Assembly: GCA_020809705.1 (NCBI GenBank)
Contig: CP085826.1
Location: forward strand, 4,216,001 to 4,280,000
Direction: 5' to 3'
Length of the DNA stretch: 64,000 bases
DNA from: Calonectria ilicicola
Taxonomy: Eukaryota; Ascomycota; Sordariomycetes; Hypocreales; Nectriaceae
Below the pieces are notes generated by a model. That model made no database searches. It saw only the letters and a program-made list of their open reading frames with translations, and was not told the origin of the DNA. A program made the position numbers and the translations under genes. Positions 10,961 through 22,202 of the stretch are shown in pieces; position 1 is the first letter of the stretch; each line of letters begins with the position of its first letter.

Positions 10961-11904
10961 ATGCCTATCCGTAACCCCTTCGCTCGTCGCCCCGGGAGCA
11001 TCATTGTCCAGGATGAGAATGAACGACCCGAGGCAGACCGCAGCCAGACTCCCACGTTTGAGCGTGTCGACACGGTTGGCTCCAAGGCGTCATCCATCCT
11101 CAGCATCCGAACAACCAAGAGCCGCGACACGGGCGAGTATAAGATGAGTGGTAGGTCAATCGCATTCCCGCCCTCTCCCGCATTCCGGGAGGCCACGCGA
11201 CCACCCCTCCTTCGGGGGTGCGCCGTTTTGCTTCCGGTCCTCGTCACAAGACCCGTTAGTTGACACTTGCAACAGTCGTCAATGATAGCGGCGTTTATCT
11301 CCCGGTAAGCCACCAAATGACTTTCCCCTACGAATGTCTCTAACTGTTAGCGCAGCCATCACCGACCGAGGCACAGGGTGTGTGGCCTCGCAAGCACCTC
11401 TCACGCAACTCCAGCGACACTCGGAGTAGCTTTGGCGACATTGAGCACTTCTCCATCTCGCGGGAGTCTTTTGACTCTTACCGCCGCTCTTTTGTAATAT
11501 TTTGCCCTAGGATTGTTTCGTGAGGAATTATAACCAAAAAACTAACCTAAACCTAGGACATTTCGGCGCGATCTCCCATCTCTCCCACCGATGTTCCCAC
11601 CCGGCAGAGTCTTGACTCGGCCCGCTTTCCTCGCCTTCCTCGATCTGCACTAGATCGATCTTTTGAGCGACAACCTCCCACTGCTGAGGAAGGTTTCGAG
11701 GACGTTGGGCTCGAAGATAAGCCCCAGCCCCGAAAGCGCGGGTTCTTCTCCAAGTTCTCCGAGTCTCAGGACCCCTCAAGCCAGCCCGCCGTTTCCCGCT
11801 TCTTGACGACCCATAGTCGCAAGCGTGCCCCTAGCGGCCAAGGCGCCGAGTTGGGCAGCATGCACCAGCCCCAGGTTGTTACTGTGGGCCAAGAAATGCG
11901 TTAA
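10961..11904 (+). CDS. Small Ser/Arg-rich conserved-looking fungal protein
   Basis: Four exons, 10961..11150, 11276..11304, 11356..11493 and 11557..11904, give 234 residues. The 29-nt second exon and the CTAAC branch sites before the last two acceptors fit fungal splicing. The protein starts MPIRNPFARRPGSIIVQDENERP and is rich in Ser, Arg and Pro. It has repeated RS/SP motifs that could be phosphorylated (RSPISPTD, RQSLDS) and a basic PRKRGFFSKFSES stretch. No enzyme domain, transmembrane segment or signal peptide is seen. I read it as an intrinsically disordered protein of unknown function, possibly a kinase substrate. The function is not known to me. Confidence 0.75.
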
Positions 11905-12874
11905 GTGCAACAAAAGCGAATTGATGCTTATTCTATAATGTATTAGAGATACCTGGTTTTTTTTTTCCTTGTCATTGAGGCGTTATCGGCACCCGGGCCA
12001 GGATTTAATGCTAGACACGCATTTTTTATGTACTGCATGAGTACAGCATGGATAGAAGACACTCGCTTCGGTTGGGTCTGACGAGAACTGGAAATACCGG
12101 GGATTGACAACTATTGCCTCTCCAAAAGGAGAAAGGAGAGAGAACATGACCAACTAATTAATGTTAATGAGACGAGATGAAAGATTGAACCATTTGGGAT
12201 CCACAGCGACTGTCATGCTTTAGAATGTCTCACCCTGTCCATTTGTGCGGCGATTGTTAGCCAATGAGCATTAGTGGGGTTGATTAGGCCCGGGGATGGC
12301 CAAATTGCGCCTAGGATGAGACGAGATGTTTGTATATTGGCCTGTCACGGCGAAATAGGTTTGACATGATGGGTGTTCCCTGGAGAGGAGGGACCACCTC
12401 AACGACGCCCTTGGAATCGTCATACCTGGGCCGATGATGATAGCGCCGACAGAGATATCATCTGCACCCACATGATGGACTGAATCCACCACTCCCAACG
12501 CCGGTTTTGATGGCGTGCTATGTGCTAGCCAATGGATCAGGGCCCCGCACAGCGCCCTTTGAGACGACAAGTGAATGTCTCCAGATGTCGAGTATGCATA
12601 CTCTCTCAGCCATATATTCCTCTCGTTTGTGCTCCAGGAGGATCAATTGAACACGGAATTTTAGCTCCTCAACATACACTCACTTTCTTGTTGGAGGGTA
12701 TTGTACCAACAAATCTGACGCTTCCTCGTGTCTGTATCATTCTCCCTCCACCCTACTGCCCCGCTCCACCCTCAACCTCACTCACACACACTCTCTCTCT
12801 CTTTCACTATCTCTCATCCATCTCTCCCACCCCCCGCTCACATCGTACATGTGTCAAGCGTCACCCGAGAGATA
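11905..12874. other. Spacer before the PLP-enzyme gene
   Basis: No gene seen. The last 150 bp are strongly CT-rich (CTCACACACTCTCTCT-type tract near 12780-12815), typical of a fungal promoter and leader. Confidence 0.5.
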
Positions 12875-14388
12875 ATGGCGTCCGATCAAGCCTCCAACAG
12901 CCAGAATGGCACCGGACCAAGCGCCGGGCTAAGCCCCGCCGTCTCCCGCCTGTCCCTCTCCTCTCGGGGCGTCCATGCTGATGACCACATTGCGGCGCAT
13001 CGGGCGGTGGCTCCGGCTATGCATGTCAGCACCACGTTCCGTTACAATGGCAACCCGGAACTGCTCAACCCGGCGGGAGAGACGTGGGATAATTCTGATG
13101 TAAGTCTGTCTTTGTCGTCAGTTTCGTATTGTTTGCTTTTTGGGTCTTTGGTTGTTTTTTTCCTCATCTGAGTGAGAGAGAGCCCGGGGGATTTCTGTTC
13201 TTTTATCAAATCATGCTGAAATGGGGGGGGGGTGAGAATTGATGCGTATAAGAAATCGTGTGTTTTTGATTTTGCAACACTGTGTTTCATCGGGTTTGAA
13301 AAGAAAGCGTCCTTTTGGTCTCGTACTAACATGACAACCAACAACAGCCTGCTGCTCCGTTGGACTCCCACATCTACTCCCGTGACTCAGCCCCCAACAC
13401 TACACGGTTCGAGGCCATCCTCACATCCATCCTTGGTGCCCCCTCCCTCACCTATTCCTCCGGCCTCTCCGCATTTCATGCTATGCTAGTGCACCTCAAC
13501 CCGAAGCGCATTGCTATCGGTGACGGTTATCACGGCTGCCACGGCGTCATCAAGGTGCTGTCCCGCCTGACGGGACTCCAAGAGCTGCCCCTGGACTGCG
13601 CCGTCGAGGACCTGCAGCCCGGCGATGTCATCCACGTCGAGACCCCCCTGAATCCTACGGGAGAGGCCCGCGATCTTGCAGCTTACGCCGAAAAGGCCCG
13701 CAAGGCCGGAGCCTACCTAACCGTGGATGCCACATTTGCGCCGCCGCCGCTGCAGGACCCCTTCCAGTATGGGGTCGACGTCGTCATGCACAGTGGCACA
13801 AAGTACTTTGGAGGCCACTCTGATATGCTATGCGGCGTGCTTTCCGTCAACCCCAAGCACCAGGGCTGGATCCAATCGCTGCGTGAGGATCGTCTGGTTC
13901 TCGGCTCTGTCATGGGCAGCCTCGAAGGCTGGCTGGGCATCCGGTCGCTGCGCACCTTTGAACTGCGCATTACCCGCCAGAGTGCCACTGCAACGGCACT
14001 GGTGGCCTGGCTAGCAGAGCAGCAGAAGGACCCATCATCGGCCGTCGGGGCTGTTGTCGAGCGCATCCAACATGCCAGTCTGCAGCCCGAGGCGTCTGTA
14101 AAGGATAGCTGGCTGCAGCGTCAGATGCCCGGCGGATACGGCCCCGTATTTTCCCTGTATCTCAAGGATGGCGAGACTGCGAAGCGACTGCCAAGTAAAC
14201 TGCAGCTCTTCCATCACGCCACCAGCCTGGGCGGTGTAGAGAGTCTTATTGAATGGCGTGCTATGACAGACCCCGGTGTTGATCGACGGCTGCTGAGAAT
14301 CAGTATCGGCGTTGAGGGGCTGGAGGACATTAAAGCAGATCTGCTTCAGGGGCTGGAAGCACTGCGAAAGGAAACCTCTGAGAAATAA
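12875..14388 (+). CDS. Cys/Met-metabolism PLP-dependent enzyme (trans-sulfuration type)
   Basis: Two exons, 12875..13099 and 13348..14388, encode 421 residues. The intron has a GTAAGT donor and a TACTAAC branch site. The fold type I signature is complete. YSSGLSAFHAML marks the start of the large domain, and TVDATFAPP contains the Asp that contacts the pyridine nitrogen. HSGTKYFGGHSDMLCGV contains the Schiff-base Lys. SLEGWLGIRSLRTFELR and the C-terminal LLRISIGVEGLEDIKADL match the cystathionine gamma-synthase/beta-lyase family. The first 45 residues are low complexity and may be regulatory. The likely reaction is formation or cleavage of a thioether between Cys and homocysteine, but fungi have several paralogues and the specific reaction cannot be fixed from sequence. 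Confidence 0.9.
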
Positions 14389-14894
14389 AGCAAATATACA
14401 CTAGATGATAGAAAGATTTTTTTTTTTTTTTGAATGTGTAGAACACAAAAAATAGAGGATAGATAGATAGTGGGGGTTGCATCGGGTTCTCTATTAAAAA
14501 TGAAGTTTCTATATAAAAAGATGGCGAAGTGATCTCCAGCAAATATCCATAATTCGTCTAAGCATGAAGTAGAGAGAGATCTTTAACACGTAGTCTTCAT
14601 AAAGAACAAAAACCAAAAATCTTCTTGTAAGAGAGGAGAGAAAAAAGGAAGGGAGGGAAAAAAAAAGAAACTGGGGGAGGGGAGATTAGCGAAAAGAAAA
14701 AGAAAATAGAGGGTGAATGAGGGACAAGAAAGGAAAAATTGGAAAACAGAACCCGTGACAACAAATCCCCATGTCTCTGGAGACACAAACGCGCCATCTA
14801 ACCGAAAACCCTATAATCAAGCGCCTAGCCAAGTCTTTTCCAAACTACCGTATACTCAAGAGAGAAAAGAAAGTGGTCAAAAAGTGCTTGCGCA
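14389..14894. other. Convergent 3' spacer
   Basis: No gene seen. A-rich and purine-rich on the plus strand (14640-14720), consistent with 3' untranslated regions of the two converging genes. Confidence 0.5.
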
Positions 14895-15546
14895 TCATGG
14901 CAGCCACATGTCGAACCAGTTTGTGAGTGGCTTGTACTTGACCTTGCGTCTACGCAACTTAATCAGCCCAGTTTCTTTTTCCAACTAGATGTGTATTTGG
15001 GGAATTTATATAGTACCTTGAACGATCACCGTCTGTAAAGGATCCAACCCCTCGCAAGTCGTAGTCGGCGGAGTACGACGTTGCGTCCCGTGAAGAAGAG
15101 CCATGATCGGGGCTCTGTTTCCATGTTCTGCTGGGAGAAGAGGTGTAGTAATCTGGTTGTGCTGATATAGGGGCCTTTTCCTGCTGTCTAGCTGACATGT
15201 ATTGCCTTGGTTGAAATGTCGATGAGCCGTCGCTGATAACAGGAGAAGATTCAGGAGTACGTGCAAAGTCTGAGGAAGCATCCATGGGCCTGGCTGGGTC
15301 CTGTGTTCGCTGCGAACCAAGCCATTTATCAACCATGTTAGCTTTTGCCTCATACTCTGCCCGTGACACTCCCCCCCTCAAGGAGGAGTTGCGATCTGGG
15401 GGAGAGGCAGCCATTGAACGCTGGTAGCCAGACTCCCAACTTCCGCGGATGGCCTCCTCACTCCAGTTCCTGGAGCTTTCGGGGCGAGAAAAGCCTTGGT
15501 TGGGGTCACGGCTGTAGTTCCGGCTATAGTGTGGCCGGCGATCCAT
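14895..15546 (-). CDS. Ser/Arg-rich protein of unknown function
   Basis: Two exons, 15546..15017 and 14949..14895, give 194 residues. Splicing at the CGTAG acceptor replaces an intronic tail with the well-formed C-terminus RRKVKYKPLTNWFDMWLP. This looks like a conserved end motif, and it is the reason I prefer the spliced model. The protein starts MDRRPHYSRNYSRDPNQGF and is polar and disordered. One predicted helix (SRAEYEAKANMVDKWLGSQ) is the only other ordered-looking part. There is no signal peptide or transmembrane segment. I do not recognise the family. Confidence 0.65.
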
Positions 15547-17544
15547 GACTGCTGCCGCTGGGCGAGAAGTGCAAATAGGTTATGTGGTGTTGCGGTAAGC
15601 GTGTAAGTGGATTGGGTGTGCTTGTGGAGCTTGCCCAAATAGGACACTTGGGTTGGTGAAGTGTAGAAACGCAGCCAAGACAAGAGATCCAATGAGTGGT
15701 TAGTGATGTGGACCGGGATGCTTCGTCCGGATCCACGATGTATTTATGATATGGATCTGGTGTCGAGCCATTGTTCCTCTGGTTCGGATGCCTCTGTGAC
15801 GTTTGAGAGATCTAAACAAGGAGCTCGCGCCGCAGAGGGGCTAAGGGTTGTGCTGCCGAGAATGTGTGGCTGGAGCTCTCTGTGATCGCGGGGTCTCCGG
15901 TCGGGAGGCCGTCACTTGGACGAATGGGCAGGCGGCAAGGCTAAGGATTCGGGGGCCGGCTGTGGCCATGCCACTGGCTACAGAGACGTCCAACGGGGCC
16001 AGCATCGACGCTTCATGGCACTGACGGGGCCTGTCAGCGTTGCGTCCCGAAGCGGCATAGCAGGCAAGCAAATGCCTCTGACCAGTGCCACGGAACATGG
16101 CCCAAAAAACAAAAAATCCTCTGGGCCGCCAATGTGGCGTGCAGTTGACGCCGTGCGTGCTAACCCGTTCTGGTATCAAGAATAGAGCACCACCACGGCG
16201 GCCGCAAACACCTCCCAGCGCTCGGCAGCCGCCCAATGAGGGCCCAACTATAGTCCACCACCAGGCGGGTGAGGCCAGGGATCCCGGAAGCCGCATGTGA
16301 CACGACAGTGTGCTTGTCTTCACGCTGTGCAAGTTGTCGTTGTGAGTGAGGGAGCCAAGAGCGCCGCAACCCTCTCACTTCTGGCAACTAGCCCGTCCAG
16401 CGCCCTTCACCACCCCCGCGATCTGGGCATGTCCTGCAGGGCGTAAGGCTGGTGAAACGATTCAATGCAGAGCCGCAGGCGGCGCTGCGCCGGCGTGCAC
16501 GAGAGCATTTCTCCCTCCTCGATGAAAGAATTGAGTGCTGATGGCGGAGGCTGTACCCTTGCCAGCAATCATTCGCCAGAGTCACTTGGTATTCTCTAGA
16601 CTCCTCCAACTATGTCCCGTCCTGCAGGAAGCAATAGTCTGGTATAGTCCAATCAATGCGGTGTAGATGAGTAGGTGCCACCAGCTTGCCGCGGCTGACT
16701 CAGTGTGATGAGTCTGAGAGTTGCGATGCAGTCGTCTTTGGGGGAAATGCCCCCATTCAAACGCGCGTGACGCGTCTGTACTCCGTACGTCATGAGCAAC
16801 CGTCCCGAGAAACGCCGGAGGACATTTTTGGATGTTTGATGGATATGGGTTGTGACACAAATAGAAGCCAAACCTTGCACCCACGTCTGAGTTATGCAGC
16901 AACTCCGATGGCCCAGGAACCAAACAGCGCCTCACATGCGATGCCGAAGCACATCAGTGGGGTCCATGCATAGGGGGAGAAAACACACCAGGTCCCAATT
17001 CGGGGAAGTCCTGGAGGGTTTCATGCAGCCGAAGACTCGGCCGTGACGATGTCATGATCCTTGAAATCGCGATGGAGTTGAACAACTCGGGACGGGACAT
17101 GCAGAACGGATGCCTCCTTGAGCCACTGGGCGGAGCCTGCACGAGCCCCGTTGGGGTCCACACAAAGAAGCTTGGCGTCGTCAAGAATTTTCGGTGCGCA
17201 CGGGCCACAGATGCTGCTTGCCGTTTTCTTCGTCCCAAGATGAAGCTGCCAGCTTCTGAGTGGCCCAAGCAAGCGCCGCTCTCATGTGCAACAGTGGGTT
17301 CTTGAGGCTTACGTAGCACTAGCCACAACCGCCCTCCCTCAACCATACACCATACGGCATCAACCTCGGAGCATCAAGCTCTCAACCTCATCACAAGCAA
17401 TCCACCAACCTCACCCGACACCGCATCTGCTCCCTCTCCGTCTATTCTCGGCGACTATAGGCCTTGCTCGGGTAGCATGCGCCAGTCACGCAGTCTCGGG
17501 TGCGGGTCTCACGGCTGTTTCAACTTGTCCAATTTGATGCCCTG
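15547..17544. other. Divergent spacer
   Basis: About 2 kb between divergent genes. Several open frames of 60-160 codons exist on both strands, but they are Ser/Pro/Arg-rich, overlap one another and show no domain. I call no gene. Confidence 0.5.
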
Positions 17545-18354
17545 ATGGTCCGAATCCCCTTCTTCCGCCTACCCACCAAGCTTCGGCGCAGGGTCAGGCG
17601 CAACCGCATGGCCACTCTCATCGCTCTCGTCGCTCTTGTAGGCCTCTTGATCTTCCCCTTTTACGCCGCATACTGCATCTACAAGCCCCCGCGTTACCTC
17701 ATCGGCTACCTCCGCTCCACCTATCCCGACGTCCTCTGGGAGGAAACCATCACGGAAAAAGTCATCGCCCTATCCATTGACGATGCGCCCTCCGACCACA
17801 CCGAAGAGATTATGCAGGTCCTCGAGGACAATGATGCCCACGCTACATTCTTTGTGATTGGTTCGCAGGTCGAGGGCAGGAAGGACAAGCTCCAGAAGCT
17901 CGTCCGGAATGGCCATGAGCTGGGCAACCACGCAATGCACGACGAACCCTCTCGCTCTCTTGGCGACGATCAACTTCTAGCTCAGATATACACCGTCAAG
18001 GGGATGTTGACGGCTATCTACAGAGCCGAGGGCAAGATTCTTCCAAATAATTACTTCCGCCCTGGCTCAGGCTTCTTCAGTCGACGCATGCGTGAGTTGT
18101 TGGGAAATAGGGGCTTCCGTATCACCCTGGGAAGCATATACCCACACGACCCCCAAATTCCTTATCCCGATACCAACGCAAAACACATACTCAGCATGGC
18201 TCATCCGGGAGGCATCATAATCTGCCACGACAGACGGTCCTGGACGGCTCCGATGCTGCGAATTGTTTTGCCTGAATTGAAGAAGCGGGGCTACAAAATC
18301 GTCACCATCACAGACCTAGTCAAAGCTGCGAATCCATGGACCCAGCCGCAATAA
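17545..18354 (+). CDS. Membrane-anchored polysaccharide deacetylase (chitin deacetylase-like)
   Basis: Intronless, 269 residues, first in-frame ATG. A basic N-terminus (RLPTKLRRRVRRNR) precedes a single hydrophobic segment (MATLIALVALVGLLIFPFYAAYCIY, about 22-46), predicting a type II membrane protein with the enzyme on the lumenal or outer side. The NodB homology domain follows. Motif 1 is SIDDAPSDHTEEIMQVLEDNDAHATFFVIG with the catalytic base and metal Asp pair. Motif 2 is GHELGNHAMHDEPS with the two metal-binding His. Motif 3 is NYFRPGSGFFS. A later HPGGIIICHD segment supplies the remaining conserved residues. All metal ligands are present, so activity on N-acetylated polysaccharide (chitin or a related polymer) is likely. 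It converges on the terpene synthase. Confidence 0.88.
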   Translation: MVRIPFFRLPTKLRRRVRRNRMATLIALVALVGLLIFPFYAAYCIYKPPRYLIGYLRSTYPDVLWEETITEKVIALSIDDAPSDHTEEIMQVLEDNDAHATFFVIGSQVEGRKDKLQKLVRNGHELGNHAMHDEPSRSLGDDQLLAQIYTVKGMLTAIYRAEGKILPNNYFRPGSGFFSRRMRELLGNRGFRITLGSIYPHDPQIPYPDTNAKHILSMAHPGGIIICHDRRSWTAPMLRIVLPELKKRGYKIVTITDLVKAANPWTQPQ

Positions 18355-18718
18355 TATAAAACTAATTGTTTACTTTTTGGATTGGGGCGAGTACAATGAG
18401 CCAATCCGCCTGTATATAGCGAAACTATGAAAGATAGAACACTTGGGTAAAATGAGGCTACTTCTGTATACTGGGTCCATTCGGCAAGGTGGCGCATGTC
18501 TTTTTTAGCGAGTTCTAATCGCAAGGGGTTAATACAACTAGATAGGATTTTAGGCGTGGATTGCAATCCCTGTTATCATTTATTCAACCTACTGAATGAG
18601 GTCAGAGGACAATCTCCAATGACCCGTCCTCCTTGAGAAATTGGCCAAGGTTATACCGAGGTGATTGTAACCTAGATATACAGTAAGCTAAGCGTCACTC
18701 AGAAACGAATAGATGAGC
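18355..18718. other. Convergent 3' spacer
   Basis: 364 bp, no gene seen. Holds the 3' regions of the deacetylase and the terpene synthase. Confidence 0.5.
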
Positions 18719-19732
18719 CTACGTCATTGTGAGAATGCCAGTAACAAGGCCACGACACCCATCGATGTATCTTCTTACTACACCTGTCGCGTCTTTGTCT
18801 CCTTCAACTTGCATAAGCAGATTTTCCGCTGTAAGGTCAAAGTCCATCACAGCTTGTCGGAGCTTCTGGTCCAGGTCGGCAACGACCTGATCCAAGTCAT
18901 TTTCGGGTGTCAGCAGTGTCGCCACCACGTTTAAAATACAGCCCGTCTTGAGCTCCTTTTTTATGGACAGGACATCGTTGATGATGAACCAGGCAATACC
19001 AACTTGCTTCCAGAGCTGGCTTATCTCTGGTGCCACGGCTACTTGGTCTGGGAGGGGTTCCCCAGTCGCATATTCAACAAGGCTGCAGAAAACGTTGATC
19101 CCAATGGTTGCTAGTCGAAGTGTCGTGTATGAGTCGTAGTCTGGTATAAACTGCTCCAACCGGAGCTTTTGCTCGACGCTGCAACTTTTGACATAGATTT
19201 CAAATGCCTCGTATATACGTTGTCGTAGCTGCATGGGTGACTTCTGTCGGAGACGGTCTCCAAATTCCTGAAAGACTGCATTGACGGCATCAACATCTTG
19301 CTCCGGAGCAGCCCCATCAATTCCCAGCGCGCCGCGGATTACCTGCAGCGTCTTGATCCTCCATCGCTCCGCACTTTCAAAGTCATCGGCCAAGTTACCG
19401 TCAGCAGCATCTACAGCATCATCCCAGCAGACAATCCACACCGTCATCAGCGCCAGCATTTCAATATCTTCATTGCCGGCCTGCGGATAAAACCAGTCAA
19501 CAATACTCGCCACGTCTTCGCGCTTGCGTCGCAAATGAGACTCATGTGCGGCAGCCATGCGGTCGATGGCGGCGTTGACAAGAGGCACAACGGCCTCGTG
19601 GCGAGGGTGGAGCTGTGCGGGGGGCCAAGCACGGAAATGCACTGTGAGGTCCGGCACGCGAAGCTTCTGGCCCTTGAGAGCGGCGACGATGGCGTCCTGA
19701 TCCAGGCGGGCCGGTTTCATGGTCGGCGTCAT
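18719..19732 (-). CDS. Class I terpene synthase (fungal sesquiterpene-cyclase type)
   Basis: Intronless, 337 residues from the ATG at 19732. An in-frame ATG at 19834 would add 34 residues that look unlike the family, and 19720 is a third option. Both metal-binding motifs are intact. The aspartate-rich motif DDAVD lies in VWIVCWDDAVDAADG (about residue 110). The NSE motif NDVLSIKKE occurs near residue 257. The pyrophosphate-sensing Arg lies in YTTLRLATIGINVF, and a C-terminal RRYIDG supplies the RY pair. The enzyme should ionise a prenyl diphosphate, probably farnesyl diphosphate, and cyclise it. The product cannot be predicted. Neighbours include no P450, reductase, transporter or cluster regulator. 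Confidence 0.88.
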   Translation of the reverse strand: MTPTMKPARLDQDAIVAALKGQKLRVPDLTVHFRAWPPAQLHPRHEAVVPLVNAAIDRMAAAHESHLRRKREDVASIVDWFYPQAGNEDIEMLALMTVWIVCWDDAVDAADGNLADDFESAERWRIKTLQVIRGALGIDGAAPEQDVDAVNAVFQEFGDRLRQKSPMQLRQRIYEAFEIYVKSCSVEQKLRLEQFIPDYDSYTTLRLATIGINVFCSLVEYATGEPLPDQVAVAPEISQLWKQVGIAWFIINDVLSIKKELKTGCILNVVATLLTPENDLDQVVADLDQKLRQAVMDFDLTAENLLMQVEGDKDATGVVRRYIDGCRGLVTGILTMT

Positions 19733-21269
19733 GACAGAGTTCGGTTGGCGCAAGAGGGTTCGTGAGGGTGGGTGGATGAAAACGAGTGACGTTGTGGCGG
19801 GTGGGTAGGTGGGTGCCGAATGCGGGTTAAGCATGTTTGGCAACCTCACTTACACATACCAACATCCCGGGGCTGGAATAGCCTCGAGCGGCTTGTTGAA
19901 AACGGCGTCGCGCTACGGACTTGTCATTTCCCCAGGTCAGCCCAGCTGAGGAGATTACTCGATCTACGTGGCGCACAATGACTGCTTTCATAATCATCGC
20001 CCGCAACCGCAGTTTCAATTTCCTTCGGTTTACCCTGCATCATCCAACCGACATGGGACGTAGATGTGGAGCTTGAGACATTTGCAACCGTTTGCAACGC
20101 CGACGTATCCAAAAGGCCGGGTCCGGCACATGCCGTGAGTCTGTCTGCTGTCAAATTATATTTGCAACGTGCTTTACCCGTTTTTTTCTTCTATTACATC
20201 TTTTTTCTTGTTTTTTTTTGCGGAGAATAATGAACTTTTTATTAAACCGCAGCCACCGTCATGAACCAACGCCACGCATTTCCACTCCACACCAGGTTGA
20301 AACGGAAAGTCAAAAGGGTGGGAAAACTTTATCGCAGACCATTCCCAGCAAGCTGCGTAGCATGCGAACTACGAAGCCCACGTAATGTCCACAAAATTTT
20401 GTCTGGTGTGCCGACTGATTCCTGACCACCCCCTCATCATCTGAAAGTTTGGGTCAGGGGCATCACCCTTCCTTTTCTTTTTTTTTTGTGTGAGCGAGCG
20501 TCTCAATGTGTGAGTGCGCGAGTGTGAGTGTGAGGGTGGTGTGCGTGTGCTGCTTCGTGGGGCGGGGCTTCCACGTACTCGTGTGGCATTGTGGCATCAA
20601 TGACAGCTTGCTTGCTTTTGCTGTCTTGTCTAGAATAAACGAGGATGAAATAACCGAAGGGTTATCCCAATAATAGAATCAATTCTCGGGCATGTACCAT
20701 GTTTGGTCGTGCATGCATTGCGCATGGATGAAGAATGATTGGCAGTTTCAGAATTGCATCTTGAACAAAGAATCACAGGCTGCAGTTTGGTACCCCGGCA
20801 AATCAGCATCAAATCCCGATATGCTTGTCCCGTCACATGTAAAACAGCAAACAAATGTGACAAAAAAAGAAATGCGTTGCCGTCTCAGGCATGTGTGATA
20901 TTCACATCGTAATAAGCTACATCGTGAACAAAAAGGTATCCCATCCTATCTCGAACGCCCCTTGACATGTGTCTTGGCCACATGGCCAGCATCGGTCACA
21001 ATCCACTGGTATCCTATCGTTTCAGCCTTTCCCCCTAAAACCCCCTAGGCACAGCAAACAAAAGCAAACAATCCTTAGAGCTGGTCAAGCAAGCGAGTGA
21101 GCTCCCAGCACTTTTTCCCCATCCCTGTTCCCTGACCCGTATCTCCTTCCCGAGTTTTGAAGACGTTAGCCTTTCGCTCGTGGGTCGTAAAATGTCCCAT
21201 TAAATATGTACAGTTGAATGAATGTGAAACCGGCACGCCGGCGGAAGTTGCATTTTTTGTTTTTCTTTT
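19733..21269. other. Spacer upstream of the terpene synthase
   Basis: No gene seen. Contains a GTGTGAG-rich stretch at about 20488-20545 and several T-runs. Confidence 0.5.
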
Positions 21270-22202
21270 TTAGATCCAAAGGGGTGTTGTAGCCTTGGCA
21301 CGAGCCATTTCAGGAAAGAAGCTGGAGATGAGGCTTTGGACGTCGCTGAGGTAGTCCTCGGCGCTAAGCTTGACGAGACCCTTGGCGTTGATGTAGATGC
21401 TGTCCTCCTCATCCAGCTTGCTGGCGCTGGACCGGGCGCCATACTCCTCTGCCAGCTCAGTGACCTGGGCTAGCTCGTGGCCAAAGGGGTGGGCCTGGTG
21501 AGGCTCCTTGAAGGCACGCTGCTGGAAGCTTGGTGGGGGAACAGGGGGCGAGAGCGCGGGAGGAGTGACAGCAGGCTTGGAGATGACGGGCTTTTGAACT
21601 TGGCCAGCAGACATGGATGAAGTCGAGGAGGCACGAGTTGATGTGGAGGATGACCTTGAGAATGAGAAGCTGGCCTTGGTGGAGACCGAGTGCTCCGAAT
21701 CCTTGGAATGGTGAGAAATTGATCGGTTGCGTGCAATGGCGTCGTAAGAGCTTTGCTTGGTGTGCGACGGAGAACGCCTGGGGATAGCAGGCGCATCAGC
21801 TTGAGGGAGAGGAGGAGTTTTCCCTGGAATCACAAAGTAGGTCGACAAGTGATTGGGCTTTGGACCCCCCATCTCCTCAATAGCAGAAACGTCGGGGCTG
21901 GTAGGCGGGGTTGACTCAGTCGAGGCTGTCTCAGAAAGCGACTCAGATGGGGTCTCGGAATTTGTCGATCGACTTGAAGCTTTGTTGCGAAGGACGTGCC
22001 TGGGCAGATCGGGAGCGTTGTATGAGAGCATGTTGGTGGTGTGAACAAGCTGAATGGGCGCCGAGATCTTATTGCGGATCATATCAGGGTGATGATGAGC
22101 CCGCGCAGAGTTGCTTCGTTGAGGAGTTGAAGACTTGGAGAAATCGCCAAAGTCACTGCCCAGGCGGGCCTTGCGGGTCGTAAATGCGCGCGACAACGCC
22201 AT
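21270..22202 (-). CDS. Ser/Thr/Pro-rich fungal protein of unknown function
   Basis: Intronless, 310 residues from MALSRAFTTRKARLGSDFGDF; the frame is open further upstream but has no earlier ATG. The N-terminal 60 residues include a conserved-looking IRNKISAPIQLVHTTNMLSYNAPDLPR segment. The middle is Ser/Thr/Pro-rich and disordered, with serine runs (FSFSRSSSTSTRASSTSS) and a proline-rich stretch (SPPVPPPSFQ). The C-terminal 70 residues are charged and probably helical (ELAQVTELAEEYGARSSASKLDEEDSIYINAKGLVKLSAEDYLSDVQSLISSFFPEM). There is no transmembrane segment or signal peptide. I do not recognise a function. Confidence 0.75.
   Translation of the reverse strand: MALSRAFTTRKARLGSDFGDFSKSSTPQRSNSARAHHHPDMIRNKISAPIQLVHTTNMLSYNAPDLPRHVLRNKASSRSTNSETPSESLSETASTESTPPTSPDVSAIEEMGGPKPNHLSTYFVIPGKTPPLPQADAPAIPRRSPSHTKQSSYDAIARNRSISHHSKDSEHSVSTKASFSFSRSSSTSTRASSTSSMSAGQVQKPVISKPAVTPPALSPPVPPPSFQQRAFKEPHQAHPFGHELAQVTELAEEYGARSSASKLDEEDSIYINAKGLVKLSAEDYLSDVQSLISSFFPEMARAKATTPLWI

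Noticed and set aside
17545..19732. Secondary-metabolite cluster formed by the deacetylase and terpene synthase
   Set aside because: The deacetylase is a cell-wall type enzyme, and there is no P450, oxidoreductase, transporter or cluster regulator nearby.
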